DNA from: Bryobacteraceae bacterium CoA2 C42
Lineage (GTDB): Bacteria > Acidobacteriota > Terriglobia > Bryobacterales > Bryobacteraceae
NCBI GenBank assembly: GCA_019931245.1
Contig: JAINDL010000178.1
Location: 1-36,555, forward strand
Length of the DNA: 36,555 nucleotides
Direction: 5' to 3'
In this document: piece by piece, positions 1 to 8,545 of the stretch
How positions within the stretch are numbered: the first letter of the stretch is position 1
Layout of the letters: every line of letters begins with the position of its first letter
Program-made: the position numbers and the translations under genes
Notes under the pieces: model-generated
Database searches by the model: none
Told to the model about the DNA's origin: nothing
The model's input: the letters and a program-made list of their open reading frames with translations, nothing else

Positions 1-120
1 GCACAACGGCCTCGCTTCGGCCTGTGCGCTTTTTTTGAACCCGCGCACAACGGCCTCGCTTCGGCCTGTGCGCTTTTTTTGAACCCGCGCACAACGGCCT
101 CGCTTCGGCCTGTGCGCTTC
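1..120 (+). repeat. 44-bp tandem repeat of terminator-like hairpins (about 2.7 copies)
   Basis: A 44-base unit begins at 1, 45 and 89. Each unit can fold into a hairpin with outer arms GCGCAC and GTGCGC, inner arms GGCC and GGCC, and a TCGCTTC loop. In the first two copies the stem is followed directly by seven T (30-36 and 74-80), as in an intrinsic terminator read on the plus strand. In the third copy the T-run is broken (CTTCTAAG). The first copy lacks its leading GC because of the window edge, so the array may extend further left. The same arms recur in longer form at 36339-36511 on the other strand. Confidence 0.85.
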
Positions 121-143
121 TAAGTGCCGCGGAGCCGAACAAA

Positions 144-179
144 GCCTCCCGTCGATGCCGACGGGAGGCGTCCTTTTCT
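144..179 (+). terminator. Intrinsic terminator hairpin
   Basis: A perfect 11-bp stem, GCCTCCCGTCG (144-154) with CGACGGGAGGC (159-169), encloses an ATGC tetraloop and is followed by a T-rich tract (GTCCTTTTCT). On the plus strand this is a strong rho-independent terminator, presumably for a gene left of the window. On the minus strand only a short TTT follows the stem, so it would be a weak terminator for the operon ending at 522. Confidence 0.75.
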
Positions 180-521
180 GATCTGCTGTTGGCGGGGCGG
201 CCGGCGAGGTCGGGACGCTGTCCGACGGACGACTGTCCTGAAGTTCTGCTCAGAACGGAAGGAGGGAGAGGCCATCGGGCGCGCGCGGCGCGGGGAGGTT
301 GGGGTTGCTGTGGGGTGCTGGCGGGGGGGCAACCGTGCGGGGGTACGCGGAGGAGGCTTGCGGCAGCGACGGGAGGTTCCGCGGTGTGGCCGGAGCAGAT
401 ACTGGCCAATGTGGGCTACCCGCGAAGGCGCGAGTTCGGTGAACCGAGTTTGACGCGCGCGGCGGGAGGCGGCTCGCCAGACGACGAAGCTATTGTTGTG
501 GCCTCTACAGGCGGCTGCGGG
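180..521. other. Intergenic stretch, no supported gene
   Basis: The reading frames here are short, overlap each other on both strands and encode low-complexity R/P/A/G-rich peptides with no recognisable domain. The only small structure noted is a palindrome at 243-256 (GTTCTG, two bases, CAGAAC). It could be an operator half-site pair, but no gene starts next to it. The stretch is the 3' flank of the minus-strand operon that ends at 522. Confidence 0.5.
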
Positions 522-1784
522 TCAGGCGGTTTGGGGCTCGACGCCGGCGAGGGGGCCGGTGCTGCTCGAGAAGGCGTCGGTTTCGACGCCCATCTGGTGG
601 AGCATGGTGAGGAAGAGGTTGGCGAGGGGGGTGTTGTTGTCGCGGCGGAAGGCGAGGTGCTGGCCATGGCGGAAGCCGCCGCCGGCGAGGAGGATGGGGA
701 GGTTCGTGTTGTCGTGGGTGTTGGCGTCGCCCATGTTGCTGCCGTAGAGGACCATGGTCGAATCGAGCAGGCGCCGGCCGCTATCCCGGGTGCCGGCGAG
801 GCTCTCGAAGAGCTTCCGCAGTAAGGCCATCTGCTGGCGGTCGGCGTCGTCAAGCTGACGGAGCTTTTCGGCGGACTGGCCGTGATGGCTCAGGTTGTGA
901 TAGCCGTCGGTGGTCTCCTGGCCGGGGTGGAGGTGGAAGACCGGGGTGGCGAAGGCATCGACCATCAGGGTGACAATGCGCGTCGAGTCCGACTCGAGCG
1001 CGAGGCGGGCCATGGAGAGCATCAGGTCGAACTTCTCAAAGAAGAGCTTGCGGTCCTCAATCCCGGCGGGCGCGGGGGCGGCGGCGGGGGGCTTGGGACG
1101 CTGCTCCCACTCGGCGGCGAGCTGAAGCCGCTGCTCGAGTTCGCGCACCGAGGTCAGATACTGGTCGAGCCGGGCGCGGTCGTCGCGGCCGAGGGTGCGG
1201 GCGTAGTGCCGGGTGTCGTCGCCGAGCAGATCGAGAATGCTGCCGCGCTCGGCGAGGCGGTGCAGTTGGCGCTGGACTTCGTCGGGCGCGCCCTGCAGGA
1301 ACAGGCGGCGGTAGAGGGCCGGGGCGCTGTCTTCGGCGGGCAGCAGGACGCCGTCGCGAGTCCAGGAGAGGCTGCGGTTGGCTTTGTCGATGTTGACGCC
1401 GAGGTTCAGGGTGGCGAAGCGGGTGAGGGGGCCGAGCTTTTCGGCGGCGAACTGATCGAGCGAGATGGCGTTGCGGAAGCCGCTTTTGGTGGGGCCGCGG
1501 GCGCCGGTGAGGAAGCAGTTTTCGGTGCTGTGGCCGCCTTCGACGGCGGGGTGGGAGAGGCCGCTAAAGACGGTGAAGTCGTTGCGGAAAGGGGCGAGGG
1601 TGGTGAGGTAGGGGGAGAGGGTGTAGTCGCGGCCGGCGGTTGCGGGGAAAAAGGGCTTGGGCAGCACGCCGAGATTGTTGGAGATGAGCAGCATGCGGCG
1701 CGGCGGGCGGGCGGCGAAGCACTCGAGGGTGGGCATGGCGAGGGCAACGCCGGCGGCGCGGAGGAAGTGGCGGCGGGTACTCAT
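522..1784 (-). CDS. DUF1552 domain-containing exported protein
   Basis: A 420-residue protein matching the DUF1552 family in length and character. Its N-terminus (MSTRRHFLRAAGVALAMP) has an RR-containing, Tat-like signal: an arginine pair, then a short alanine-rich hydrophobic stretch. The body has family-like segments such as FSGLSHPAVEGGHS and VLYGSNMGDANTHD. DUF1552 proteins are usually encoded beside DUF1592-type haem proteins in Acidobacteriota, Planctomycetota and Verrucomicrobiota; their biochemical role is not established. Here the ATG overlaps the stop of the DUF1592-type gene in an ATGA, so the two are probably translationally coupled. It is the last gene of the operon starting at 5259. 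Family assignment is firm; function is unknown. Confidence 0.88.
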   Translation of the reverse strand: MSTRRHFLRAAGVALAMPTLECFAARPPRRMLLISNNLGVLPKPFFPATAGRDYTLSPYLTTLAPFRNDFTVFSGLSHPAVEGGHSTENCFLTGARGPTKSGFRNAISLDQFAAEKLGPLTRFATLNLGVNIDKANRSLSWTRDGVLLPAEDSAPALYRRLFLQGAPDEVQRQLHRLAERGSILDLLGDDTRHYARTLGRDDRARLDQYLTSVRELEQRLQLAAEWEQRPKPPAAAPAPAGIEDRKLFFEKFDLMLSMARLALESDSTRIVTLMVDAFATPVFHLHPGQETTDGYHNLSHHGQSAEKLRQLDDADRQQMALLRKLFESLAGTRDSGRRLLDSTMVLYGSNMGDANTHDNTNLPILLAGGGFRHGQHLAFRRDNNTPLANLFLTMLHQMGVETDAFSSSTGPLAGVEPQTA

Positions 1785-4267
1785 GGCTGCGGTTGTCCTT
1801 CCGATGGGCCGAGGAAGATCGGGCTTTGCACCAGCGAGACGAGGAGGTCGCGCGTGCGGAAGCCGGTGGCGGCGTGGGCGTCGAGGATCGCCTCGACGGC
1901 GGGACGGTCGGAGAAGCGGACGGGGGTGCCGGTGGCGTAGACGGTGAACTGGTGGAGGAGGTTGCGGGCGAGTTGCCGGGGCTGGGCGGCGAGGATGGCT
2001 TTGAGGTCGCGGATGTCGCGGAAGGATTGGCCGTTGCGGAGTTTGCCGGCGGGGTGGACGGGGCTCGAGAGGGTGTAGGCGAAGTCGTGGCCGGCGCGGT
2101 CGATGCCCATTACGGCATCGCCTTCGTGGATGCCGCGGTAGCGGGTGCGCCAGGCTCCGAGAATGTCGAAGTTTTCGAGGGCGAGGCCGACGGGGTCGAA
2201 GCGGGCGTGGCAGTTGGCGCAGGAGGCGTCGCGGGTGTGGAGGGCGAGGAGTTCGCGGATGGTTTTGGCGCCGCGGATGTCCGGTTCGACGGCGGGGACC
2301 TTGGCGGGCGGTGGGGGCGGGGGCTCGCCGAGGAGGCGTTCCATGATCCAGGCGCCGCGAAGGACCGGGGAGGTGGTGGTGCCGTTGGCGGTGACCTTCA
2401 GGATGGCCGCCTGGGTGAGGAGTCCGCCGAGCGGGCTGGCGGGCGGCAGCTTGACGGGGCGCAGGGCGGAGCCGGAGAGCGGGGGGAGGCCATAGTGGCT
2501 GGCGAGGCGGTCGTTGGCGTAAACGAAATCGGCGGTGATGACGGAGGAGGCGGGGAGGTTGTCGCGAATCATGGCGGTGAAGAAGGCGCGGGTCTCCTGT
2601 TCCATGGACTCGGTGAGGTAGTTGTCGAAGCGGTATTCGGGGTAGAGGCGGATGTCGGGGTCGTCGCGGCGGATGTGGCGGAGGTTGAGCCAGTAGGCGG
2701 TGAAGTTGTTGATGAAGCGGGAGAAGCCGGGGCTGGCGATGAGGCGGGTGGCTTCGGCGCGGAGGGTGGTGGCGTGGCGGAGGCGGCGCTGGCGGGCGAG
2801 GCGGGTGAGGGGAGGGTCGGGTCGCGAGTTGGTGAGGAAGTGGGAGAGGCGGGTGGCGATGGGGTAGTGGTCTCCGGCGGGCGCGGGTTCGCGCAGGTAG
2901 AGAAAGTGCGGGGAGCTGAGGAAGGCTTTGTAGCCGGCGAGCATGGCCTGTTCGAAGTTTGCGCCGTTGTTGAGCCGCGCGAGGACGAGATCGACAAAGC
3001 GGGCGAGGGCGGCGGGGGGGACCGGTTCCTGGGCGGCGCGGGCGGCAAAGCGGTGCAGCAGGCGGCGGGCGACGGCGGCGGGTTGGGCCGGGGCGGGGGC
3101 GATGCCGAGATCGTCAAACAGGACGCGGTGGGACGGGGGCGGCCAGGGGGACGGGGGGAGGGGGCCTTCGACTTCGAGCCACTGGACGGCGATGCCGGGC
3201 TGGCCGCTGGGCGGGAAGGGCGGGTAGCGATAGGTGGGCGGGCCGCCGTCGACGTTGCGGGCGAGCGGGACGGGCAGGCCGAGGGGGCTGTATTCAAAGG
3301 TCTCGTGTTCGCGGAGATGGATGATGGCTTCGAACTCCCGGGCGACGGGCGGAATGTCCATGATGCCGCCCGTGGCGCGGACGTCGCCGGAGACATCGGG
3401 GCCGGAGGGTTTACGGGCGCGGAAGGTCATCGGGACGGGTTGCGCGGCGGGGGCGAGGGTGTAGCCGGGTAGCTGCCGGACGGCGCGGGCGGAGAAGCGG
3501 ACGCGATAGGGGCCGGGGAGCGGAGCGACGAAGTGTTTGGGGTAGCCGTAGTAGGGCCAGTGGGCGGAGCGGAAGAGCGCCATTTCAACAGTGGGGTCGT
3601 CTTTGGCGGAGTCGAGTTGTTTCGGGTCAAGGGCCTGGTTGTGGCGGGCGAAGAACATGGCTTCGCGTTCGCCGAAGGTGACTTTTTCGGGGAACAGGGC
3701 GGTGCCGATGGCGCGGAATTTCGTGACGGGCGGAGGCTGCGGCGCGGAGGCGACGGCCTGGCGCAGGGCGGCTTCGGCGGCGTCGAGATAGGCCAGGAGC
3801 TGGACGCGGGACATGTCGAGCGTGTCGGCGGTTTTGTTGAAACGATGGCCTTCGCGATCTTCGGGGAGCATGTCGCGGATGTCGAGGTGGGGCAGTTGCA
3901 GGAGATCGCGGAGGTTCTGTTCGTACTCGTCACGATTGAGGCGGCGGAGGGGGCCGCGGCCGTGGCGGCGAACGTCGTCGGCGTCGGCGGCGTGGAGGAG
4001 GCGTGCGAGGGGAGCGAGCATGGCCGCGCGCTGGGCGGTGGAGAAAGGTACGCCCGGGGGCGGCATTTCGCTTTTGGCGACGCGGTCGTGGAGGCGGATC
4101 CAGCGGTCGCGGATGGCCCGGTCGGCAAAGTGTGCGGGCAGGGCGGCGAGGTCGAGGCCGCCCTGGGCGTTTTGGGCGTTGTGGCAGCCGTGGCAGAGGG
4201 CGGGTACGAGCGGCTGTGCCGGGGCGGGCAGGGTGGCCAGCAGGAGCAGGAGAGCCGCGGGTTTCAC
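1781..4267 (-). CDS. DUF1587/1595/1592/1588/1585 multidomain haem protein
   Basis: An 828-residue exported protein starting at GTG, with a signal peptide over about residues 1-18. A CHGCH haem-binding motif follows at residues 25-29, in a planctomycete-type cytochrome c domain. The RLNRDEYEQNLRDLL segment near residue 110 is typical of DUF1587. Then come DUF1595-like (about 400-456), DUF1592-like (about 465-590), DUF1588-like and DUF1585-like parts, in the family's usual order. A second CxxCH (CANCHARFDPVGLALENFD) near residue 690 is the DUF1588 motif. Role in the family is unproven; a periplasmic electron-transfer or oxidative function is inferred. The GTG overlaps the upstream propeller gene in GTGA, and the stop overlaps the DUF1552 start in ATGA. 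Confidence 0.9.
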   Translation of the reverse strand: MKPAALLLLLATLPAPAQPLVPALCHGCHNAQNAQGGLDLAALPAHFADRAIRDRWIRLHDRVAKSEMPPPGVPFSTAQRAAMLAPLARLLHAADADDVRRHGRGPLRRLNRDEYEQNLRDLLQLPHLDIRDMLPEDREGHRFNKTADTLDMSRVQLLAYLDAAEAALRQAVASAPQPPPVTKFRAIGTALFPEKVTFGEREAMFFARHNQALDPKQLDSAKDDPTVEMALFRSAHWPYYGYPKHFVAPLPGPYRVRFSARAVRQLPGYTLAPAAQPVPMTFRARKPSGPDVSGDVRATGGIMDIPPVAREFEAIIHLREHETFEYSPLGLPVPLARNVDGGPPTYRYPPFPPSGQPGIAVQWLEVEGPLPPSPWPPPSHRVLFDDLGIAPAPAQPAAVARRLLHRFAARAAQEPVPPAALARFVDLVLARLNNGANFEQAMLAGYKAFLSSPHFLYLREPAPAGDHYPIATRLSHFLTNSRPDPPLTRLARQRRLRHATTLRAEATRLIASPGFSRFINNFTAYWLNLRHIRRDDPDIRLYPEYRFDNYLTESMEQETRAFFTAMIRDNLPASSVITADFVYANDRLASHYGLPPLSGSALRPVKLPPASPLGGLLTQAAILKVTANGTTTSPVLRGAWIMERLLGEPPPPPPAKVPAVEPDIRGAKTIRELLALHTRDASCANCHARFDPVGLALENFDILGAWRTRYRGIHEGDAVMGIDRAGHDFAYTLSSPVHPAGKLRNGQSFRDIRDLKAILAAQPRQLARNLLHQFTVYATGTPVRFSDRPAVEAILDAHAATGFRTRDLLVSLVQSPIFLGPSEGQPQP

Positions 4268-5259
4268 CGTTTCCCCGCGAGCGCGTCTTTGATTCTGGCG
4301 GAGTCGTAGGCGTGCACGTTCGTGATGCGGAGCTCTTCGATGCCTGTTTTGGGGTCGATGAAGCCGTCGATCTGGTTGAGCAGTTGGGCGCGGGTGAGCT
4401 TCCAGACGACCTGACCGCCGGGGTTGATTTCGGCCAGCTGGTCGAGGCCTTCGGCGGTGGTTTTCATATGGTAGTCGCCGCAGGCGAGCAGGAGGTTGCC
4501 GTTGGGGAGGCGCTGCATGCCGAGGAGGTAGCGGGTGGCGAGGCCGAGGTCGGCGGCGGTCCAGGAGCTGGTGTGTTGACGCCGGGCGTCGAAGCGGAGG
4601 AGTTGGAGGCCGGTGGCGGTGGTGGCGTAGAGGGAGCCGTCGCCGGGTTCGAGGGTGGCGAAGGCGAGGTGGGGGGCGGGGGGCGTGGGGGTAAGGTGGG
4701 GTGCGAGGTCGATTTGGGAGAGAATTTTGCCGGTGGAGATTTCGACTTCAAGAAGGGTTTTGCGGGCGTACTGGACGATCCAGAAGGCGTTGCCGCGGGC
4801 GGAGAGGCGGACCATGCGGTAGCGGGAGTGGACGGGTTCGGGGCGGAGGTTGGGGATGGGGGTGCGGCTGACGACGGCGCCCTGGCGGTTGACGACGCGG
4901 ATTTCGGCGGCTTCGCTATCGAGCATGGCGAAGTGACGACCGCCGTCGAGGACGGCGCCGCCGGGGGCTTCGACGTCGTTGCCGTGGCGGACGGCGGGGT
5001 GTTCGAGGATGAGGCGGTTGTTTTTGTCGAAGACGGCGAGGCCATCGCGGTGGACGTAGAAGATGCCGCCGTCGGGGAGGCGCCAGGCGTCCCAGATGTT
5101 GCGGTGGCCGGGGTGTTTGAGGACGCTGGTGACGCGGCCGGCGCGGTTGACTTCGATGACCTGGTTTTCGGCGGCGAGGAGGAATCGTTGTTCGGCCGCG
5201 CTGGGGAGGGTGGCGGCGAGGAGAGAGACGAGGGGAAGGAGACGGCGGGAGCGTGGCAC
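4264..5259 (-). CDS. Exported beta-propeller protein
   Basis: A 331-residue protein with a signal peptide (RRLLPLVSLLAATLPSAAE). It is built from repeated beta-propeller-like strands such as QVIEVNRAGRVTSVLKHPG, IWDAWRLPDGGIFYVHRDG and LGMQRLPNGNLLLACGDYH, resembling PQQ- or NHL-type propellers. No catalytic residues can be assigned. Periplasmic binding or scaffolding is inferred from fold and context only. It is the first gene of the three-gene exported operon with the DUF1592-type and DUF1552 genes, and its stop overlaps the next start in GTGA. The start is GTG at 5259, with no Shine-Dalgarno sequence and a promoter-like pair just upstream, so the mRNA may be nearly leaderless. No alternative methionine lies near the signal peptide. 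Confidence 0.8.
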   Translation of the reverse strand: MPRSRRLLPLVSLLAATLPSAAEQRFLLAAENQVIEVNRAGRVTSVLKHPGHRNIWDAWRLPDGGIFYVHRDGLAVFDKNNRLILEHPAVRHGNDVEAPGGAVLDGGRHFAMLDSEAAEIRVVNRQGAVVSRTPIPNLRPEPVHSRYRMVRLSARGNAFWIVQYARKTLLEVEISTGKILSQIDLAPHLTPTPPAPHLAFATLEPGDGSLYATTATGLQLLRFDARRQHTSSWTAADLGLATRYLLGMQRLPNGNLLLACGDYHMKTTAEGLDQLAEINPGGQVVWKLTRAQLLNQIDGFIDPKTGIEELRITNVHAYDSARIKDALAGKR

Positions 5260-5273
5260 GGATCTGGTAAGAC

Positions 5274-5301
5274 CTTATGCCCTGGGCATGGCTGCTGTCA
5301 A
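5274..5301 (-). promoter_or_regulatory. Sigma70-like promoter for the propeller/DUF1592/DUF1552 operon
   Basis: On the minus strand, a consensus -35 TTGACA (5296-5301) and a -10-like CATAAG (5274-5279, 4 of 6 consensus bases) are separated by 16 bases. Transcription would begin near 5267, leaving a leader of only about 5-10 bases before the GTG at 5259. Confidence 0.5.
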
Positions 5302-5333
5302 CCGGGTGGTCGGCAGGAGGGTGCGAGAGCGTT

Positions 5334-6143
5334 TCAGGGCGCCTGGAGCGTTTTGAGATAGTCGACGAGGTTGCGGATGCGAAGGCGGACGACGTTGGGC
5401 TCTTCGCCACTGCCCCGGAAGGAGGTGCCCCAGACGGGCATCTCCTTGCTGCCGTGCGCGGGAGAGCCGGGTTCTTTGTCGAGCATGTTCGTCAGGTGGA
5501 GGCTGGGGAATTTGCCGTTGTGGGTTTTTGTGAGCTGGGTGAGGTCCGTGGGGGCGTCTTTGAGGGAGGAGAGGGCGGGGCCATCGCCTTTGCCGGTGGC
5601 GCCGTGGCAGCCGGCGCAGAGCCAGCGGTACATCTCGGCGCCGGAGGAGGCGGGGAGGGCGAGAAGGCGGGTGGGCATTTCGTCTTTGGCGGCGGCGGGC
5701 CCGGGTTGACGCGGGGCCGGCTGCTGGAGCGATTCGAGGTAGCGGGTGAGGTTGTAGATCCGCATCTGGGTCACGGTTTCCGACTGGTGGGACTGGCGGA
5801 AGAGATCGCCCCAGACCGGCATGTCGGCGCTGCCGTGGGCGCCGGCGGCGGGGATGCGGCCGAGGGTCATCGCGATGCGGTCGCCGGGGAAGGCGCCGCG
5901 GTTGTTTTTGGCCAGGAGGGTGAGGTCCGGGGGCGCGGTGCGCAGGGCGGGGGCGGCGGGGCCGGCGCCCTGGGCGTTGGCGCCGTGGCAGGAGGCGCAG
6001 TAGCTTGAAAACATCGCGGCGCCGGAGTCGGCGCGCACTTCCTGAATGGGGGGCTTCTTGAGCTTTTCCTGGGCGACGGCGAGGGAGCTGAGCAGGAAAA
6101 GGCCGCAGGGCAGAGCGGTTGCGAAGGGCCGGCGAAGTTGCAT
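5334..6143 (-). CDS. Di-haem c-type cytochrome
   Basis: A 269-residue exported protein with two class I cytochrome c domains. The signal peptide covers about residues 1-25 (FATALPCGLFLLSSLAVAQ). Haem motifs are CASCH (C49, C52, H53) and CAGCH (C176, C179, H180). Each domain has a matching MPVWG segment whose methionine (M108, M235) is the likely axial ligand. The two halves look like a tandem duplication. The protein is probably a periplasmic electron carrier. The start at 6143 is chosen because GGAGG lies five bases upstream and the signal peptide follows directly; an in-frame ATG at 6251 would add 36 unrelated residues. It lies upstream of, and points toward, the DUF1592 operon, which has its own promoter. 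Confidence 0.9.
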   Translation of the reverse strand: MQLRRPFATALPCGLFLLSSLAVAQEKLKKPPIQEVRADSGAAMFSSYCASCHGANAQGAGPAAPALRTAPPDLTLLAKNNRGAFPGDRIAMTLGRIPAAGAHGSADMPVWGDLFRQSHQSETVTQMRIYNLTRYLESLQQPAPRQPGPAAAKDEMPTRLLALPASSGAEMYRWLCAGCHGATGKGDGPALSSLKDAPTDLTQLTKTHNGKFPSLHLTNMLDKEPGSPAHGSKEMPVWGTSFRGSGEEPNVVRLRIRNLVDYLKTLQAP

Positions 6144-6170
6144 GGGAACCTCCAGTGAGATGGGGGGGCG

Positions 6171-6863
6171 ATGTGCAATCGAGAGGCCAATCCGCCGCCT
6201 GGTGAGTTGGCGGTTCCCGAGGCGGCGCGCGGGGTGGTGATTTTCGCGCACGGCAGCGGGAGCAGTCGCTTCAGTGTGCGCAACCGATACGTTGCCGGGC
6301 AGTTGCGGGGTGAGGGGCTGGGGACGCTGCTGCTGGATCTGCTGACCGGGGCGGAGGAGGAGCAGCCGGGCTGCCGTTTCGACCTTGACCTGCTGGCGGG
6401 ACGGCTGCGGCAGGCGACGGAGTGGGTGCGGGGGCAGTGGTTAACGCAAGCGTTGCCGGTGGCGTATTTTGGAGCGAGCACGGGGGCGGCGGCGGCACTG
6501 CTGGCAGCCGCTGAGCCAGATAGTGCGGTGTACGCGGTGGTTTCGCGCGGCGGACGGCCGGACCTGGTGGGGAATACGCTGGGGCTGGTGCGGGCCCCGA
6601 CACTTTTGCTGGTGGGTAGCCGGGATGAGGCGGTGCTGGCTGGCAACCGTCGGGCGCTGCGGAAGCTTAACGCGCAGAGCAATCTCGAGATTGTCGAGGG
6701 GGCAAGGCATCTGTTTCCAGAGCCGGGGGCGCTTGAGGAGGTGGCGCGGCTGGCGGGCGCGTGGCTGGTAGCCCATTTGCCGGCCGGAGCGCGGGGGGGG
6801 CTCGGCGTGAGGGGACGGGGCCGCAGGAGGGTGGGTGCGAGGCCACAGGGTTGGGGAGTGTAA
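6171..6863 (+). CDS. Dienelactone hydrolase-like alpha/beta hydrolase
   Basis: A 230-residue single-domain alpha/beta hydrolase. Visible features are the oxyanion-side strand GVVIFAHGSGSSR, the nucleophile elbow GASTGAA (G-x-S-x-G), the strand and acid APTLLLVGSRDEAVL, and the catalytic histidine in VEGARHLFPE. This matches the dienelactone hydrolase-like group often seen alone or fused to phosphoribosyltransferases; the substrate is unknown. There is no signal peptide, so it is probably cytoplasmic. The ATG lies 27 bases from the divergent cytochrome start, so the promoters must overlap the neighbouring coding sequence unless the true start is further in. The last 25 or so residues are G/R-rich and look non-structural. 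Confidence 0.8.
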   Translation: MCNREANPPPGELAVPEAARGVVIFAHGSGSSRFSVRNRYVAGQLRGEGLGTLLLDLLTGAEEEQPGCRFDLDLLAGRLRQATEWVRGQWLTQALPVAYFGASTGAAAALLAAAEPDSAVYAVVSRGGRPDLVGNTLGLVRAPTLLLVGSRDEAVLAGNRRALRKLNAQSNLEIVEGARHLFPEPGALEEVARLAGAWLVAHLPAGARGGLGVRGRGRRRVGARPQGWGV

Positions 6864-6928
6864 CGCTGGGATGGAGGCGCGGGCGCGGTGTGCGGTGATT
6901 GGCAGGCGAACTGCACTGGGAGACCAGT

Positions 6929-8545
6929 ATGGCAGCCAAACAATTCTATTTTCAGTCCGAAGCCAGGGAGAAACTGTTGCGCGGGGCGGCGGTGGTGGCG
7001 GATGCGGTGCGGGTGACGCTGGGGCCTAAGTCGAAGTGCGTGTTGATCGACAAGCAGTTCGGCCGGCCGGTGGTGTGCAACGACGGGGTAACGATCGCCA
7101 AGGAGATCGAGGTCAAGGAGCCGGTGGAGAACCTGGGCGCGAAGATGCTGCGGGAGGCGGCCGAGCGGACGGCGGAGGCGGTGGGCGACGGGACAAGCAC
7201 GTCGACGGTGCTGGCCTATTCGATGCTGGCCGAGGGGATCCGGAACATTGCGGCGGGAGCGAGCAGCATTGAGATCAAGCGGGGGCTGGACCGGGGACTG
7301 CGGGCGGCGGTGGCGGCGCTGGCGGCGTTGTCGCGGCCGGTAGAGGGGCGGCAGGAGCGGGTGTACGTGGCGGCGGTGTCGGCGCATAATGACGAGTCGA
7401 TCGGGAACATGGTGGCGGACGCGGTGGAGCGGGTGGGGCCGGAGGGGGTGATTACGGTGGAGGAGGCGAAGACAACGGAGACGGTGCTGGATGTGGTGGA
7501 GGGGATGCAGTTTGACCGGGGCTACATTTCGCCGTACTTTGCGACGGAGCAGGAGGGGATGCGGGCGGTGCTGGACGACCCGCTGATTCTGATTTTCGAG
7601 AAGCGGATCAGCAACGTGAAGGAGCTGCTGCCGGTGCTCGAGGAGATTTTGCGGGCGGGGCGGTCGCTGCTGGTGATTGCCGAGGAGGTGGAGGGCGAGT
7701 CGCTGGCGACGCTGGTATTGAACAAGATCCGGGGGACGATTCCGTGCGCGGCGGTGAAGGCGCCGGGGTTTGGGGACCGGCGGAAGGCGATGCTGCAGGA
7801 TATTGCGATTCTCACGGGCGGGGTGCTGCTGGCCGAGGAGTTGGGGACGAAGCTCGAGAACGTGACGCTGGCGGATCTGGGGAGGGCCAAGCGGGTGGTG
7901 ATTGACAAGGACACGACGACGATTGTGGGCGGGGGCGGGGAGCGGGCGAAGCTGGAAGCGCGATGCGGGGAGATCCGGCGGCAGATTGAGGAGACCACCT
8001 CGGACTATGACAAGGAGAAGCTGCGGGAGCGGCTGGCGAAGCTGGCGGGCGGGGTGGCGGTGATCCGGGTGGGGGCGCTGTCGGAGTCGGAGATGAAGAA
8101 CCGGAAGGAGGCGTTTGAGGATGCGATCAGCGCGACGCGGGCGGCGGCGGAGGAGGGGATTGTGCCGGGAGGCGGGCTGGCGCTGCTGCGGTTGATTGAG
8201 AGGATTGAGGCGGAGGAGCGGCTGGCGGAGAACGATGAGCGAACGGGGATCCGGCTGCTGCGGCGGGCTGTGGAGGCGCCGGCGCGGCAGATTGCGATGA
8301 ACTCGGATGCGGATGCGGGAGTTGTGATTGACCGGATGCGGGCATCGGAGGGGAGTGTAGGGTTTGATGCGGCGCGGTGCCGGTATGTGGACTTGATGGC
8401 GGCGGGGATTGTGGATCCGACGAAGGTGGTGCGGGTGGCGCTGGAGAACGCGGTGTCGGTGGTGGGGACGCTGCTGCTGACGGAGGCGACGATGACGGAT
8501 GTGCCGCGGCCGGTGGACAAGCCGGGGGGTGGGGAGCGGGAGTGA
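6929..8545 (+). CDS. groEL: 60-kDa chaperonin GroEL paralogue
   Basis: A 538-residue chaperonin, close to the usual length. The start at MAAKQFYF is chosen because GGGAGA precedes it and the numbering then fits E. coli GroEL: T30-L31-G32-P33 and D87 in [11 protein letters not shown]. The apical segment [18 protein letters not shown] and the [13 protein letters not shown] motif are conserved, as is [10 protein letters not shown] with the ATPase aspartate. Two things are atypical. The loop after TLGPK reads SKCVLI where GRNVVL is usual, and the C-terminus ends [11 protein letters not shown] without the GGM repeats. No groES lies nearby. It is therefore probably a secondary groEL rather than the housekeeping copy. 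Its TGA overlaps the GTG of the next gene. Confidence 0.93.
   Translation: MAAKQFYFQSEAREKLLRGAAVVADAVRVTLGPKSKCVLIDKQFGRPVVCNDGVTIAKEIEVKEPVENLGAKMLREAAERTAEAVGDGTSTSTVLAYSMLAEGIRNIAAGASSIEIKRGLDRGLRAAVAALAALSRPVEGRQERVYVAAVSAHNDESIGNMVADAVERVGPEGVITVEEAKTTETVLDVVEGMQFDRGYISPYFATEQEGMRAVLDDPLILIFEKRISNVKELLPVLEEILRAGRSLLVIAEEVEGESLATLVLNKIRGTIPCAAVKAPGFGDRRKAMLQDIAILTGGVLLAEELGTKLENVTLADLGRAKRVVIDKDTTTIVGGGGERAKLEARCGEIRRQIEETTSDYDKEKLRERLAKLAGGVAVIRVGALSESEMKNRKEAFEDAISATRAAAEEGIVPGGGLALLRLIERIEAEERLAENDERTGIRLLRRAVEAPARQIAMNSDADAGVVIDRMRASEGSVGFDAARCRYVDLMAAGIVDPTKVVRVALENAVSVVGTLLLTEATMTDVPRPVDKPGGGERE

Noticed and set aside
1-120. CRISPR array
   Set aside because: The units are contiguous tandem repeats without variable spacers, and no cas gene is present.
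1793-3472. Long plus-strand open frame (559 codons) opposite the DUF1592-type gene
   Set aside because: G/A/V/E-rich low-complexity translation with no domain; antisense to a clear protein family gene in high-GC sequence.
6144-6251. 36-residue N-terminal extension of the di-haem cytochrome
   Set aside because: The signal peptide and a GGAGG ribosome site place the start at 6143.
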